NCBI GenBank assembly: GCA_003054665.1 | Contig: QAYY01000002.1 | Coordinates: 62,001-126,000, forward strand | Length of the DNA stretch: 64,000 nucleotides | Origin: Opitutaceae bacterium EW11 | GTDB taxonomy: Bacteria > Verrucomicrobiota > Verrucomicrobiia > Opitutales > Opitutaceae | Direction of reading: 5' to 3' | In this document: one piece after another, positions 42,407 to 50,396 of the stretch | How the letters are laid out: every line of letters begins with the position of its first letter | How positions within the stretch are numbered: position 1 is the first letter of the stretch | Notes under the pieces: generated by a model | Database searches by the model: none | What the model saw: only the letters and a program-made list of their open reading frames with translations | Told to the model about the DNA's origin: nothing | Translations under genes and position numbers: made by a program

Positions 42407-42685
42407 TCAGGCGAGCCACTTGCCGAGGTTCGCGAGGTCTTCGTGCGGACGCGGAATCACCTGGACGGCGATGACCTCGCCGACGCGCTTGGCGGCTTCC
42501 GCGCCGGCGTCGACCGCGGCCTTGAGGGAAGCGACGTCGCCGCGGAAGAAAGCCGCGACGTGGCCGGAGCCGACCGCTTCGTAGCCGGTCATCGTGACGT
42601 TGGCCGCCTTGAGAGCGGCGTCGGAGGCCTCCAGCAGCGAGCAGAGACCTTTGGTTTCAATCATGCCGAGTGCTTCTTGAGCCAT
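42407..42685 (-). CDS. BMC-H hexameric shell protein, copy 2
   Basis: 92 residues. [34 protein letters not shown] opens the BMC fold, and [46 protein letters not shown] completes it. The pore position reads GSG. It starts 25 bases after BMC-H copy 1 and is followed after 31 bases by the acetate kinase gene. Confidence 0.95.
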   Translation of the reverse strand: MAQEALGMIETKGLCSLLEASDAALKAANVTMTGYEAVGSGHVAAFFRGDVASLKAAVDAGAEAAKRVGEVIAVQVIPRPHEDLANLGKWLA

Positions 42686-42710
42686 GGAAGGGAAGAGTTG
42701 AGGTGGAGGT

Positions 42711-42980
42711 TCAGACGCCGAAGTGCTTCAGGAGCTCGGCATGGGGCCGGGCGATGACATGCGCGCAGACCAGCTCGCCGACGCGCTTGGCCGCGTCCGC
42801 GCCGGCCTCGACGGCCGCCTTGACGCTGCCGACGTCGCCCTTGACGAGGATCGTCACGAGGCCGCCGCCGATCTGGACCTGCTTGGCGAGCGTCACGCCC
42901 GCCGCTTTCACCATGGCGTCGGTCGCCTCGATGGAGCCGACGTAGCCCTTGGTTTCGATCATGCCGAGAGAATCATTCAT
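42711..42980 (-). CDS. BMC-H hexameric shell protein, copy 1
   Basis: 89 residues, the most compact BMC-H here. [32 protein letters not shown], then [48 protein letters not shown]. The pore position reads GGG as in common metabolosome hexamers, so this is probably the bulk facet protein. It follows pduL by 64 bases. Confidence 0.95.
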   Translation of the reverse strand: MNDSLGMIETKGYVGSIEATDAMVKAAGVTLAKQVQIGGGLVTILVKGDVGSVKAAVEAGADAAKRVGELVCAHVIARPHAELLKHFGV

Positions 42981-43044
42981 GAATGAATGGGGTTTGAGTT
43001 AGATGGAGTGAGTTTTGCGGTTGGAGGAAAGGGACGCGGAGCGC

Positions 43045-43722
43045 TCAGGGGAGCAGTTCCACCGGCACGCCGGGCGCGAGGCCGCAGGCGTTGCCTTCGT
43101 CGGTGTCGATGTGTGCCTCGAGTTTGAAGTCGGGCGAAACGCGAACGAGGATCTTGTCGAACGTCATCGCGCACGGACCGCCGACGCGCAGCTTGGCGAA
43201 GGAGCCGTGCTTCATGCCGTAGAATTCGGCGTCGTCGGGATGCATGTGCACGTGCGGCGCGGCGCGGATCACGCCCTCGGGCAGCTCGAGGAAGCCCGCG
43301 GGGCCCATCAGCATGCAACCGGGAGTGCCCTTGATGTTGCCGGATGCGCGGACCGGGATGTTGAACCCGAGCGAGATCGCATCGGTGAACGCCAGCTCGA
43401 CCTGGTTGAGATCGCGGCAGGGGCCGAGGATGCGGAGATTGGAGATGATGCGGCTGCGGGGGCCGATCAGGGTGACGCTTTCCTGGGCGGCGTATTGGCC
43501 GTCCTGGTACAGCCATTTCATCGGCTGCAGCTGGTGGCCCTTGCCGAACAGGATCTCGACCGCCTCGGGCGTGAGATGGCAGTGGCGGGCGCTGACGTTG
43601 ACGACCAGCGGGCGGGGTGCGCGCACGGAGCGCGGCATGGGCCGCTGCAGGCGCTCGTAGAGCATCCGGCGGACGACGTGCTCGATTTCGGCACGATGAG
43701 GCGTAGCGGGGGCAGGCGACAT
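43045..43722 (-). CDS. pduL: PduL-type phosphotransacylase of the microcompartment
   Basis: 225 residues from ATG 43722. The N-terminal amphipathic helix AEIEHVVRRMLYERL (about 11-25) is a candidate encapsulation peptide. The catalytic domain has VNVSARHCHLTPEAVEILFG with zinc ligands H47 and H49, and APHVHMHPDDAEFYG with H157, H159 and H161. NQVELAFTDAISLGFNIPVRASGNI and the C-terminal AHIDTDEGNACGL also match PduL. It would exchange CoA for phosphate on lactyl-CoA, releasing CoA inside the shell. It is the first gene of the BMC operon; a TATAAT box and operator lie 62-88 bases upstream. A longer frame to 44073 reads through that promoter and is rejected. Confidence 0.93.
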   Translation of the reverse strand: MSPAPATPHRAEIEHVVRRMLYERLQRPMPRSVRAPRPLVVNVSARHCHLTPEAVEILFGKGHQLQPMKWLYQDGQYAAQESVTLIGPRSRIISNLRILGPCRDLNQVELAFTDAISLGFNIPVRASGNIKGTPGCMLMGPAGFLELPEGVIRAAPHVHMHPDDAEFYGMKHGSFAKLRVGGPCAMTFDKILVRVSPDFKLEAHIDTDEGNACGLAPGVPVELLP

Positions 43723-43783
43723 CGGGGTTGAGTTTGCCAGGTTCGTGGCGCAGGGGCTCGGCGGAATTTGCCAGAACCTGCGC

Positions 43784-43812
43784 ATTATATGAGCTGTTTC
43801 GATCATATAAAT
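43784..43812 (-). promoter_or_regulatory. Promoter and DeoR-type operator of the BMC operon
   Basis: On the minus strand a perfect TATAAT (-10, bases 43789-43784) is preceded at 16 bases by TTTATA (43811-43806) as a weak -35. Over both lies an inverted repeat, TTATATGA (43785-43792) and TCATATAA (43803-43810), separated by ten bases. The inner part TATGA-N10-TCATA is repeated exactly upstream of the RhaEW gene. Binding would block polymerase. Confidence 0.75.
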
Positions 43813-43995
43813 CGACGCCGGCCCGGCGGGGCAAGCCCGAAGTGGAGATGCGCCTGAGAAGCGTTCGCCGGGGGAGAAGACGGCGGGTCGACTTGCGAGG
43901 CCGTCACTTGAGAGACGCCGCCCCATGCGCACGTCTCTCTCAGGGGACGGAAGGCAACAGAGGGAACGAAGCGCCTCGGGGACACGAATCCCCGC

Positions 43996-44051
43996 GGAGC
44001 GCCGGCCGCTGGCCGGCGTTTCCAGGGCCGTCGGCCAGCGGCCGACGCTCC
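43996..44051. repeat. Extragenic hairpin upstream of the BMC promoter
   Basis: GGAGCGCCGGCCGCTGGCCG (43996-44015) pairs with CGGCCAGCGGCCGACGCTCC (44032-44051) with a single mismatched position. It occupies the middle of the 396-base gap between the DeoR stop (44119) and pduL (43722). It may terminate or stabilise the DeoR transcript; there is no T-tract. A half-site TATATGATCG lies at 44097-44106, next to the DeoR stop. Nothing else was recognised in 43813-44118. Confidence 0.55.
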
Positions 44052-44118
44052 CGAACGCGCGGGCTTCCGGCACTTCGATCCTCCACTCCTGCCGGCTATA
44101 TGATCGGTTCCGCGCGAA

Positions 44119-44901
44119 TCAGCGGGCGGTCACGAGCTGCTCGGGTTTCAGGTCGACGCCGGCTTTGCGCAAGGCGCTCCCGGGGGCGTCCGTCACCAGC
44201 GTGATCGGAGCGTCCCAGCCGACGACGCGGTGGGGCGTGGCGCGGCCGACCTTCGAGCCGTCGAGGCAGAAATAGGTTTTGGCCGTCCGCCGGAGCACCG
44301 CTTGCTGGAACGCCGCGATGTTGGCGTGCGAGTTGGTGATCCCGTTCGCGTCCAGGCCTTCGCCGCCGAGAAAAACGGCGTCGAAGCGCCAGGCTTCCAG
44401 GGCCTTCACCGACTGCGCGCCGATCAGGATGGCCTGGCGGTGGAGGAATATCCCGCCGAGCACGTGCAGTTCGATCCCCGGCGCGCCGCCCAGCATGCTC
44501 GCGATCGGCAGGCTGTTGGTGACGACGATCAGTTCGGAAAACGGGTGCCGCCGCACGAGCGCGCGGGCGACCGCCTGGACCGTCGTCCCGGCATCGAGGA
44601 AGATGACGCCGGAGCGGGGACAGAGCGCCGCCGCGGCCACGGCGATGCGTCCCTTGGCCGTGCGGGCGCGGTGCGCGCGCTGCGTCATCGACGCGAAATC
44701 AGCGTTGTAGTCGGCGAGCGCGCCTCCGCGGGTGCGGGTGATGAGACCGTTGGCGGCGATCACGGCGAGGTCGCGCCGGGCCGTGGCTTCGGACACGTTG
44801 AGCTGGCGGCAGATCTCCGCGACGGGGAGAAAACCGTCGGTGCGGATCAGATTCCGCAGACGCTCGCGGCGTTGCTCAACGATATGAAGCGGGACGCGCA
44901 T
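44119..44901 (-). CDS. DeoR-family transcriptional regulator of the deoxyhexose/BMC genes
   Basis: 260 residues. The N-terminal winged helix EQRRERLRNLIRTDGFLPVAEICRQLNVSEATARRDLAVIAANGLITRTRGGAL is classic DeoR. The sensor domain has SGVIFLDAGTTVQAVARAL (sugar-phosphate site), ELIVVTNSLPIASML, ELHVLGGIFL and FDAVFLGGEGLDANGITNS. Such proteins usually repress until a sugar phosphate is bound; here rhamnulose-1-phosphate, DHAP or a related compound is plausible. Start at 44901 (MRVPLHIVEQRRERL); the longer frame to 45087 overlaps the preceding gene. It sits between the catabolic genes and the BMC operon. The TATGA-N10-TCATA operators at 43788 and 48655 are its likely targets. Confidence 0.9.
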   Translation of the reverse strand: MRVPLHIVEQRRERLRNLIRTDGFLPVAEICRQLNVSEATARRDLAVIAANGLITRTRGGALADYNADFASMTQRAHRARTAKGRIAVAAAALCPRSGVIFLDAGTTVQAVARALVRRHPFSELIVVTNSLPIASMLGGAPGIELHVLGGIFLHRQAILIGAQSVKALEAWRFDAVFLGGEGLDANGITNSHANIAAFQQAVLRRTAKTYFCLDGSKVGRATPHRVVGWDAPITLVTDAPGSALRKAGVDLKPEQLVTAR

Positions 44902-45079
44902 GGGAAAATTGGGCGGTGGAAGTGGGCCCGTGGTTCGGGGCCGCGGCGGGCGCTGGAAGCGCGGGAGGGAGACCGGAATCGAGGGGCGATCCGCGGAATG
45001 GCCGCGGACCATACTCGTTCCGAACGTCTCCTGACAGACTTTTCTGGGCTTCCGGCGCTTTTTGCGGCCGCCCCCTCCG

Positions 45080-46360
45080 TCACGCAATCTTGAATACCTT
45101 CTTCAGTTCGTCGATCGCCGAGGAGGGCATGTGCACGACGGGACCGAGCGGCTTCGCCAGGAGAAGCGCCTCGGCCGTGGCCTCGAGCACCTCGAGCCGG
45201 TCGAAGGCTTCCAGGATGGTCCGGCCGACCACCAACGCTCCTTCGTTGGCGATCAGGACGACGGGCCGTTTCGCCGGGTGAATCTCCGCGGCGATCTCCG
45301 CGGCGTCCTCGACGATTCGGCGGAAGGGGAGTTTCGGAGCGTTGTTCAACACCACGAAACTCTCGGGGATCGTGTGCGTGCTCAGCGGCTCGGCCGTGAC
45401 GCAGTACGCGGAGGCGTGGGCCGGCTGGGCGTTGATGATCGCTCCGACCTCGGGGTGCCGGGCGTAGATTTCGGCGTGCAGCCGCGCCGTGCGGCTCGGT
45501 CCGCGGCCGTTGGACGCGGCGTCTCCGCGAACGCGAACGATGCCGCGAGGCGTGAGTTCCAGCCGGTCGCGGCGCCGGGGCGTGATGAGGAATTCGTCGC
45601 GGCCGAGCCGGGCCGAGAAGCTTCCCGCCGTGCTGATCAGCAGGCGCTGCTGATAACCGCGTTGCACGAAGCGGCAGATCTGGTTGCGCAGATCCTTCTC
45701 CTCGTTGCTCGGCGGCTGGGGCGGCAGTTCCTTGAAGGTCGGGACCGTGTTCGCCAACTGCTCCGGCTTCAGCGTCTGCACCCGACCGAGCGTCGCGGCG
45801 CGGATGAGCGTCTGGGCGGCGAACTCCAGCGTCTCGAAACGCTGGAACGCCTCCTGGAGATCGCGCCCGCCGATCACCACGCCGTGATTCTCGAGCAGCA
45901 CGCAATCGGCTCCCGCGGCGAACGTCTCGGCGATGTGGTCGCCCAGCGCCTGGGTCCCGGGGCACGCGTAGGGAGCGATTGCGACCCGTCCGCAGACTTC
46001 GTGGACGTGCGACTGCAACCGTGTATCCGGAATCTGGCGGCAGATCGAGAACGCCACCAGCGCTCCCGGATGGGCGTGCACGATCGCGCGCAGGTCCGGA
46101 CGGCGGCGGTAGATCTCGCGGTGGAAGGGAAACTCCGACGACGGCGGGTGCGCGCCATCGCGGCGGTCGTCGGGCCAGACGCGGACGATGTCCGCCGGCG
46201 TCAGGGCGCCCTTGTCGACGCGCGACGGCGTGATCCAGATGCTTCCGTCGGGATCGAGGATCGAGAGATTCCCTCCCGACGTCGTGGTCATCCGGTAGCG
46301 GTAGATCCGCTGCATCGTTGCGACGAGTTCGTCACGTGGGTGTAGCCAGCTTGATTCCAT
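45080..46360 (-). CDS. Tandem class II aldolase/adducin-domain protein with a degenerate second domain
   Basis: 426 residues made of two class II aldolase folds. Domain 1 (about 1-210) has TTTSGGNLSILDPDGSIWITPS, the zinc motif IVHAHPGALVAF and VLLENHGVVIGGRDLQEAF, so it looks metal-binding and active. Domain 2 (about 225-426) keeps the fold (STAGSFSARLGRDEFLITP, YARHPEVGAIINAQPAHASAY, VVLIANEGALVVGRTILEAF), but the zinc His residues are replaced: H-x-H by A-Q-P and N-H-G by N-E-G. The second domain is therefore probably structural or regulatory. The substrate is probably a deoxyhexulose phosphate, judging from the RhaEW gene 22 bases upstream. Whether it complements the encapsulated aldolase is unknown. 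Confidence 0.82.
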   Translation of the reverse strand: MESSWLHPRDELVATMQRIYRYRMTTTSGGNLSILDPDGSIWITPSRVDKGALTPADIVRVWPDDRRDGAHPPSSEFPFHREIYRRRPDLRAIVHAHPGALVAFSICRQIPDTRLQSHVHEVCGRVAIAPYACPGTQALGDHIAETFAAGADCVLLENHGVVIGGRDLQEAFQRFETLEFAAQTLIRAATLGRVQTLKPEQLANTVPTFKELPPQPPSNEEKDLRNQICRFVQRGYQQRLLISTAGSFSARLGRDEFLITPRRRDRLELTPRGIVRVRGDAASNGRGPSRTARLHAEIYARHPEVGAIINAQPAHASAYCVTAEPLSTHTIPESFVVLNNAPKLPFRRIVEDAAEIAAEIHPAKRPVVLIANEGALVVGRTILEAFDRLEVLEATAEALLLAKPLGPVVHMPSSAIDELKKVFKIA

Positions 46361-46382
46361 GGGAAATCGGGAGGGGTGGAGG

Positions 46383-48578
46383 TTAGCGGAGAAACGCTTC
46401 GTGCAGACCGCCGTCGACGGTGAGGGTTTGGCCGGTGGTCTTGCAGAGGCGCGATGAGACGAGGAGGAAATACGCTTCGGCCTGGTCGGCCGGCGTGATC
46501 GGTGCCTTCGTCAGGGTACGATCCGCGTAGAATTGCGCGAGCTTGGAGACGAGGGACTCCGTCGGCTCGTCGTCGCGATAGTCGATACCGTACTTGGCGA
46601 GAGAACCGATGACCCGCTCGCGGGGAAACATCGCCGAGCCTTGCACGACCGTCGCGGGGGCGACGCCGTTCACCCGCACCAAGGGCGCGAGTTCGACGGC
46701 GAGTTCGCGGACGAGGTGGCTGGCGGCGGCCTTCGAGGTGTCGTACGCGAGCGAACCCTTCTTGGACACGACCGCGTTGGCGGAGGTGGTGAGCACGAGG
46801 TTTCCGCGCAGCCCCTGGTCGCGCCAGGTCTTCGCCGCCTCGTCGGCCACGAGGTAGCTGCCGGTGACGTTGATCGAGAACGTGAGCGCCCATTTGTCGT
46901 CCGGAATGTGGCCGGTCGTGTCGCTCGGGACGAAGATGCCCGCGGTGACGCAGATCGAATCGAAGCCGCCGTAGGCGATCGCGACGTCGTCGAGCATGCG
47001 GCGGATCGAGGTGCGATCCGTGATGTTGGCGGCGAGGCCGAGGGCCGGGCCGCAGGACGAGAGGCCCGTGCCGGCGACGCCGATGCCGAGACCGAGTTTG
47101 TCGGTGATCTCTTTCGCGGTGGCCTGCGCGGCGGCTTCGTTGAGGTCCACGCAGACGACGTGCGCGCCGTCCTTCACCAGGCGGTGGGCGGTTTCGCGTC
47201 CGATGCCGGAGCCCGCGCCGACGACCACGACGACCTGCCGGGCGAGTTCCTTCTCCGCCGGCATGCGCTTCAGTTTCGCCTCCTCGAGCAGCCAGTATTC
47301 GATGTCGAACGCCTCCTGCTGCGGGAGCGAGACGTAGCGGTCGATCGCCTCTGCGCCCCGCATCACCTCGACGGCGCAGTTGTAGAACTCGGCGGTCACG
47401 CGGCTTTCGGACTTGTCCTTGCCCCACGCGATCATGCCCAGGCCGGGGATCAGAACCACCGTCGGGTTCGGATCCCGCATCGCCGGCGAGTCCGGGTGTT
47501 TGCACGCCTGGTAATACGCGGCGTAGTCGGCGCGGTACTTGTCAAGCCCGCGGGAGAGCTTGGCCTTGAGCGCGGAGAGATCCTCGGCCTGCGGATTCCA
47601 GTCGACGTAGAGCGGCTTGATTTTCGTCCGGAGAAAATGATCCGGGCACGACGTGCCGAGTTCGGCGAGGCGCGCAGCCTCGTGGGAATTGACGAACCTC
47701 AGGATCTTCGCGTCGTCCTGCACGGTGCCGACGAAACGCTTCTGCCGGGAGACCTGGCCGCGCAGCCAGGGGAGGATGGCGGCGAAGGTCGCGCGGCGCG
47801 GAGCCTCGTCGAGCGTGGCGTATTTCTGTCCGCCGAACGCCGCGGCGTCGCCGCCCTTGGCCGCGTACTTCGCCTCGATGAAGGCGGAGGCTTTTTCGAT
47901 GAACTCCAGCGTCGCGGTGTAACACTGCTTGTCGTCGTCGGACCACGAAATGAACCCGTGCTGCCCCATCATGATGGCGCGGACCTTCGGATTCTTGCGG
48001 GCGATTCCCTGCATCGCCAGACCGAGTTCGAAACCGGGCCGCATCCAGGGCACGTAGGCCATCTCGCCGCCGAAGATCTCCCTCGTCAGCTCCTCGCAGC
48101 GCGCCGAGGCCGCGATGGCGATGATCGCGTTGGGGTGCATGTGATCGACGTGCCGGCCCGGCAGGAAGGCGTGCAGCGGCGTGTCGATCGAGGAGGCGCG
48201 GGGGTTGAGGTTGAACGTCGCATGCGTGTACATGCCGACCATGTCGTCCTCCGCGTGGGATTTCAGGCCCTTGTCGCCACGCGCTGCATACAGTTTCTGC
48301 AGGTTCAGCAGCTTTTGCTGGTAGAGAGAGGAGAAATTCTCGCGGGTGCTCGTGCGCAGGTCGCCGCCGGAGCCCTTGACCCAGAGCACCTCGACGGTTT
48401 CGCCGCTGAGCGGGTCCTTTTCCGCGGTCTTCGACGAGGTGTTGCCCCCGCCCGTGTTGGTGATGCGTTGGTCGCTGCCGAGCAGGTTGGAGCGGTAGAC
48501 GAGGCGGCCAACCGGATCGAGGGTGGCGGCCTGGGCGTCGTCCCAGAGGTGATTCACATAACGAAACGAATTGGGCAT
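46383..48578 (-). CDS. rhaEW: Bifunctional rhamnulose-1-phosphate aldolase / short-chain dehydrogenase (RhaEW-like)
   Basis: 731 residues. The N-terminal class II aldolase half contains LGSDQRITNTGGGNTSSKT, LPGRHVDHMHPNAIIAIAAS (zinc His) and IMMGQHGFISWSDDD. The C-terminal half, from about residue 450, is a short-chain dehydrogenase with VVVVVGAGSGIGRETAHRL (NAD site) and the catalytic Y-x-x-x-K in SLAYDTSKAAASH, ending GQTLTVDGGLHEAFLR. In Bacillus-type RhaEW the first half cleaves rhamnulose-1-phosphate to DHAP and L-lactaldehyde and the second oxidises lactaldehyde to L-lactate; I infer the same here. It is the first gene of the cluster, with a TATGA-N10-TCATA operator 77 bases upstream. 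Confidence 0.92.
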   Translation of the reverse strand: MPNSFRYVNHLWDDAQAATLDPVGRLVYRSNLLGSDQRITNTGGGNTSSKTAEKDPLSGETVEVLWVKGSGGDLRTSTRENFSSLYQQKLLNLQKLYAARGDKGLKSHAEDDMVGMYTHATFNLNPRASSIDTPLHAFLPGRHVDHMHPNAIIAIAASARCEELTREIFGGEMAYVPWMRPGFELGLAMQGIARKNPKVRAIMMGQHGFISWSDDDKQCYTATLEFIEKASAFIEAKYAAKGGDAAAFGGQKYATLDEAPRRATFAAILPWLRGQVSRQKRFVGTVQDDAKILRFVNSHEAARLAELGTSCPDHFLRTKIKPLYVDWNPQAEDLSALKAKLSRGLDKYRADYAAYYQACKHPDSPAMRDPNPTVVLIPGLGMIAWGKDKSESRVTAEFYNCAVEVMRGAEAIDRYVSLPQQEAFDIEYWLLEEAKLKRMPAEKELARQVVVVVGAGSGIGRETAHRLVKDGAHVVCVDLNEAAAQATAKEITDKLGLGIGVAGTGLSSCGPALGLAANITDRTSIRRMLDDVAIAYGGFDSICVTAGIFVPSDTTGHIPDDKWALTFSINVTGSYLVADEAAKTWRDQGLRGNLVLTTSANAVVSKKGSLAYDTSKAAASHLVRELAVELAPLVRVNGVAPATVVQGSAMFPRERVIGSLAKYGIDYRDDEPTESLVSKLAQFYADRTLTKAPITPADQAEAYFLLVSSRLCKTTGQTLTVDGGLHEAFLR

Positions 48579-48654
48579 GAACGGACGGTCAGGAAGGTTG
48601 TTGTTGTGATGTGTGTGTGGCCGCGCGGGCGGCGGCCGGGCACAGTCCGGCCTT

Positions 48655-48674
48655 TATGATCGAAGTCAATCATA
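48655..48674 (-). promoter_or_regulatory. DeoR-type operator upstream of the RhaEW gene
   Basis: TATGA (48655-48659) and TCATA (48670-48674) form an inverted repeat with a ten-base spacer, the same arrangement as at 43788-43807. A TTGACT hexamer on the minus strand lies between the arms and could be a -35 element. The rest of the 347-base gap 48579-48925 shows no gene; it also holds the promoter region for the divergent gspG, not resolved. Confidence 0.65.
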
Positions 48675-48925
48675 TCGCCGCGTTTTGAGAGGCAGGCGGA
48701 CGCCGGCGATGAGGCACCGACGGGCGGAATCTTCTCCGCGGGGCCTCGCGGCGGGGGCGGTCCGCGGGCGCGTCAACCTCGCCGTTCGCCGGGTCGGCGG
48801 GACGCCGCCGTCGCCTGCGTCCCATTCCCGCCAGGATCTCGCAACTTTACCCGGCCTTCCGCGTCTAGGCCTGTCGGACACATCCTCGACAAACCCGGGG
48901 GGGCGCCGCTTACATTATCCACTCT

Positions 48926-49375
48926 ATGACCCTGCTTTCTCGCGACTCCATGCCGCGCACCGCGATTCGCTCCGCGCGCGGCTTCACGCTTCTCGAAATC
49001 CTCGTGGTCCTCGCGATCATCGGGCTGCTGATGTCGCTCGCCATCACCAACACCGACAAAATCTTCGGCGACGCAAAGGTGAAGACGGCGGAGATCTTCG
49101 TGAAGCAGAGCATCAAGGTTCCGCTCACCAGCTACCGCATGCAGATGGGCGACTTCCCGTCGACGGCCGAGGGGCTTCAGGCGCTGATCACGCCGCCCGC
49201 GAACAAGGCTGACCGCTGGCGCGGCCCGTACCTGCAGGACCCCAAGGTTCCGATGGATCCCTGGGAGCGGCCTTATCAGTACCGTTATCCCGGCACGCAC
49301 AATAAAACCGGATACGATCTCTTCTCGCTCGGGCCCGACGGCCAGGAGAGCGAGGACGATATCAAGAACTGGTGA
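48926..49375 (+). CDS. gspG: Type II secretion major pseudopilin GspG
   Basis: 149 residues. The prepilin cleavage motif R-G/F-T-L-L-E-I (SARGFTLLEILVVLAIIGLLM) is followed by a hydrophobic helix. QMGDFPSTAEGLQALI and RWRGPYLQDPKVPMDPWERPYQYRYPG are the conserved GspG core, and DLFSLGPDGQESEDDIKNW the calcium-binding C-terminus. A second ATG at 48950 would give a shorter leader. It forms the pseudopilus that pushes exoproteins through the outer membrane. It is the first of seven overlapping or closely packed genes. Confidence 0.95.
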   Translation: MTLLSRDSMPRTAIRSARGFTLLEILVVLAIIGLLMSLAITNTDKIFGDAKVKTAEIFVKQSIKVPLTSYRMQMGDFPSTAEGLQALITPPANKADRWRGPYLQDPKVPMDPWERPYQYRYPGTHNKTGYDLFSLGPDGQESEDDIKNW

Positions 49376-49941
49376 TGTCTCTGCGCAGAGCGCACGTGCG
49401 GGAGGGAACCGCCGCCCGGCGGGGTAGACGCCGGGGCTTCACCTTGCTGGAGGTGCTGCTCACGCTCGCCCTCATCGGCCTCATGGCGGGAGTCTTAATC
49501 ACGATGTCGATCCACCTGACGGAGCCGAGGTCGGCCACCGTGGAGGACGTCTTCTGGAAGGCGGTCGGCGAGGCGCGCAAGGAAGCGTTGCTCACCGGTC
49601 GCGAGGTCCGGCTTCGCTTCCAGCCTGGGCGGGAAAAATCGGTGGCTACCTTTGTCACCAACGGTCCCGATGGCGCACAACGGTTTCCGCTCGAAAACGA
49701 GGCCGAGGTGACGGTGGACTTTCTCTCCACGCAGAAGGCGACCAGCGCGATTCTGATCCGAAGCCAGTTGGTCGAGACTCAGACGATTCCTTTCGTCACC
49801 TTCTACGGCGACGGTTCGTGCACGCCGTTCCGCGTCCAGATCCGCACCGGCGGTCCGGCGCGCTCCCTCTCGATCGATCCGTGGACCTGTGCGCAGGTGC
49901 TCGCGGCCAACCCGGCGCCCAACGGAGGAGCGGCCCAATGA
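49375..49941 (+). CDS. gspH: GspH-like minor pseudopilin
   Basis: 188 residues from the ATG at 49375, which shares one base with the gspG stop; a GTG three bases earlier is the alternative. RRRGFTLLEVLLTLALIGLMAGVLITM is the prepilin peptidase site and helix. The globular part (EARKEALLTGREVRLRFQPGRE and so on) fits GspH by its N-K/R-E-A-L...GxxVxL pattern. The C-terminus TFYGDGSCTPFRVQI also matches GspH-type pseudopilins. It is a component of the pseudopilus. Confidence 0.8.
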   Translation: MSLRRAHVREGTAARRGRRRGFTLLEVLLTLALIGLMAGVLITMSIHLTEPRSATVEDVFWKAVGEARKEALLTGREVRLRFQPGREKSVATFVTNGPDGAQRFPLENEAEVTVDFLSTQKATSAILIRSQLVETQTIPFVTFYGDGSCTPFRVQIRTGGPARSLSIDPWTCAQVLAANPAPNGGAAQ

Positions 49942-50396
49942 AGGCGCGGGTCCGGTCCGGCTTCACGCTGCTCGAGGTGCTGATCGCGCTGGCGATTTTC
50001 GCCATGGCCGCGGTCGTGCTCGGCGCCTCCTACATCAACGTCCTGATGAGCTACGAGAGCGCCGACAAGGCGGTGCAGCGAAACGAGGACGTGGAGTTCG
50101 CGCGCGCCGCGCTTCTGACCGAGACGGACCGCGAGACGGTGGAGAAGGGCGCGGATTTCGAGAGCGGGCCCAACCGCCACGTCACCTGGAAGGCCACTCT
50201 CGAACAGACGGAAACGCCGGACGTCTTTCTGGTGAATTTCGAGTGCACGATCACGAGCCCCGACCTGAAACAGCCGGAGAAAATCCTGCAGACCTTTCGG
50301 GTGCTCCGGCCGACTTGGTCCAAGGGCGACGAACGCGATACCCTGCGCGCGAAAACGCGCGATCGTATCACCAAGATCATTACGACGCAGAAATGA
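49938..50396 (+). CDS. gspI: GspI-like minor pseudopilin
   Basis: 152 residues from ATG 49938, overlapping the gspH stop (ATGA). VRSGFTLLEVLIALAIFAMAAVVLGASYINVL is a GspI-type prepilin start (E-V-L-I-A-L-A-I-F-A-x-A). The rest is a small domain with EFARAALLTETDRE and a Lys/Arg-rich tail. By operon position it is the tip component that binds GspJ and GspK. Confidence 0.82.
   Translation: MKARVRSGFTLLEVLIALAIFAMAAVVLGASYINVLMSYESADKAVQRNEDVEFARAALLTETDRETVEKGADFESGPNRHVTWKATLEQTETPDVFLVNFECTITSPDLKQPEKILQTFRVLRPTWSKGDERDTLRAKTRDRITKIITTQK

Noticed and set aside
43045-44073. 342-codon version of pduL
   Set aside because: The extra N-terminus is translated from the TATAAT promoter, operator and the extragenic hairpin.
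46533-48659. 708-codon open frame on the plus strand
   Set aside because: Antisense to the RhaEW gene, whose two halves have full motifs.
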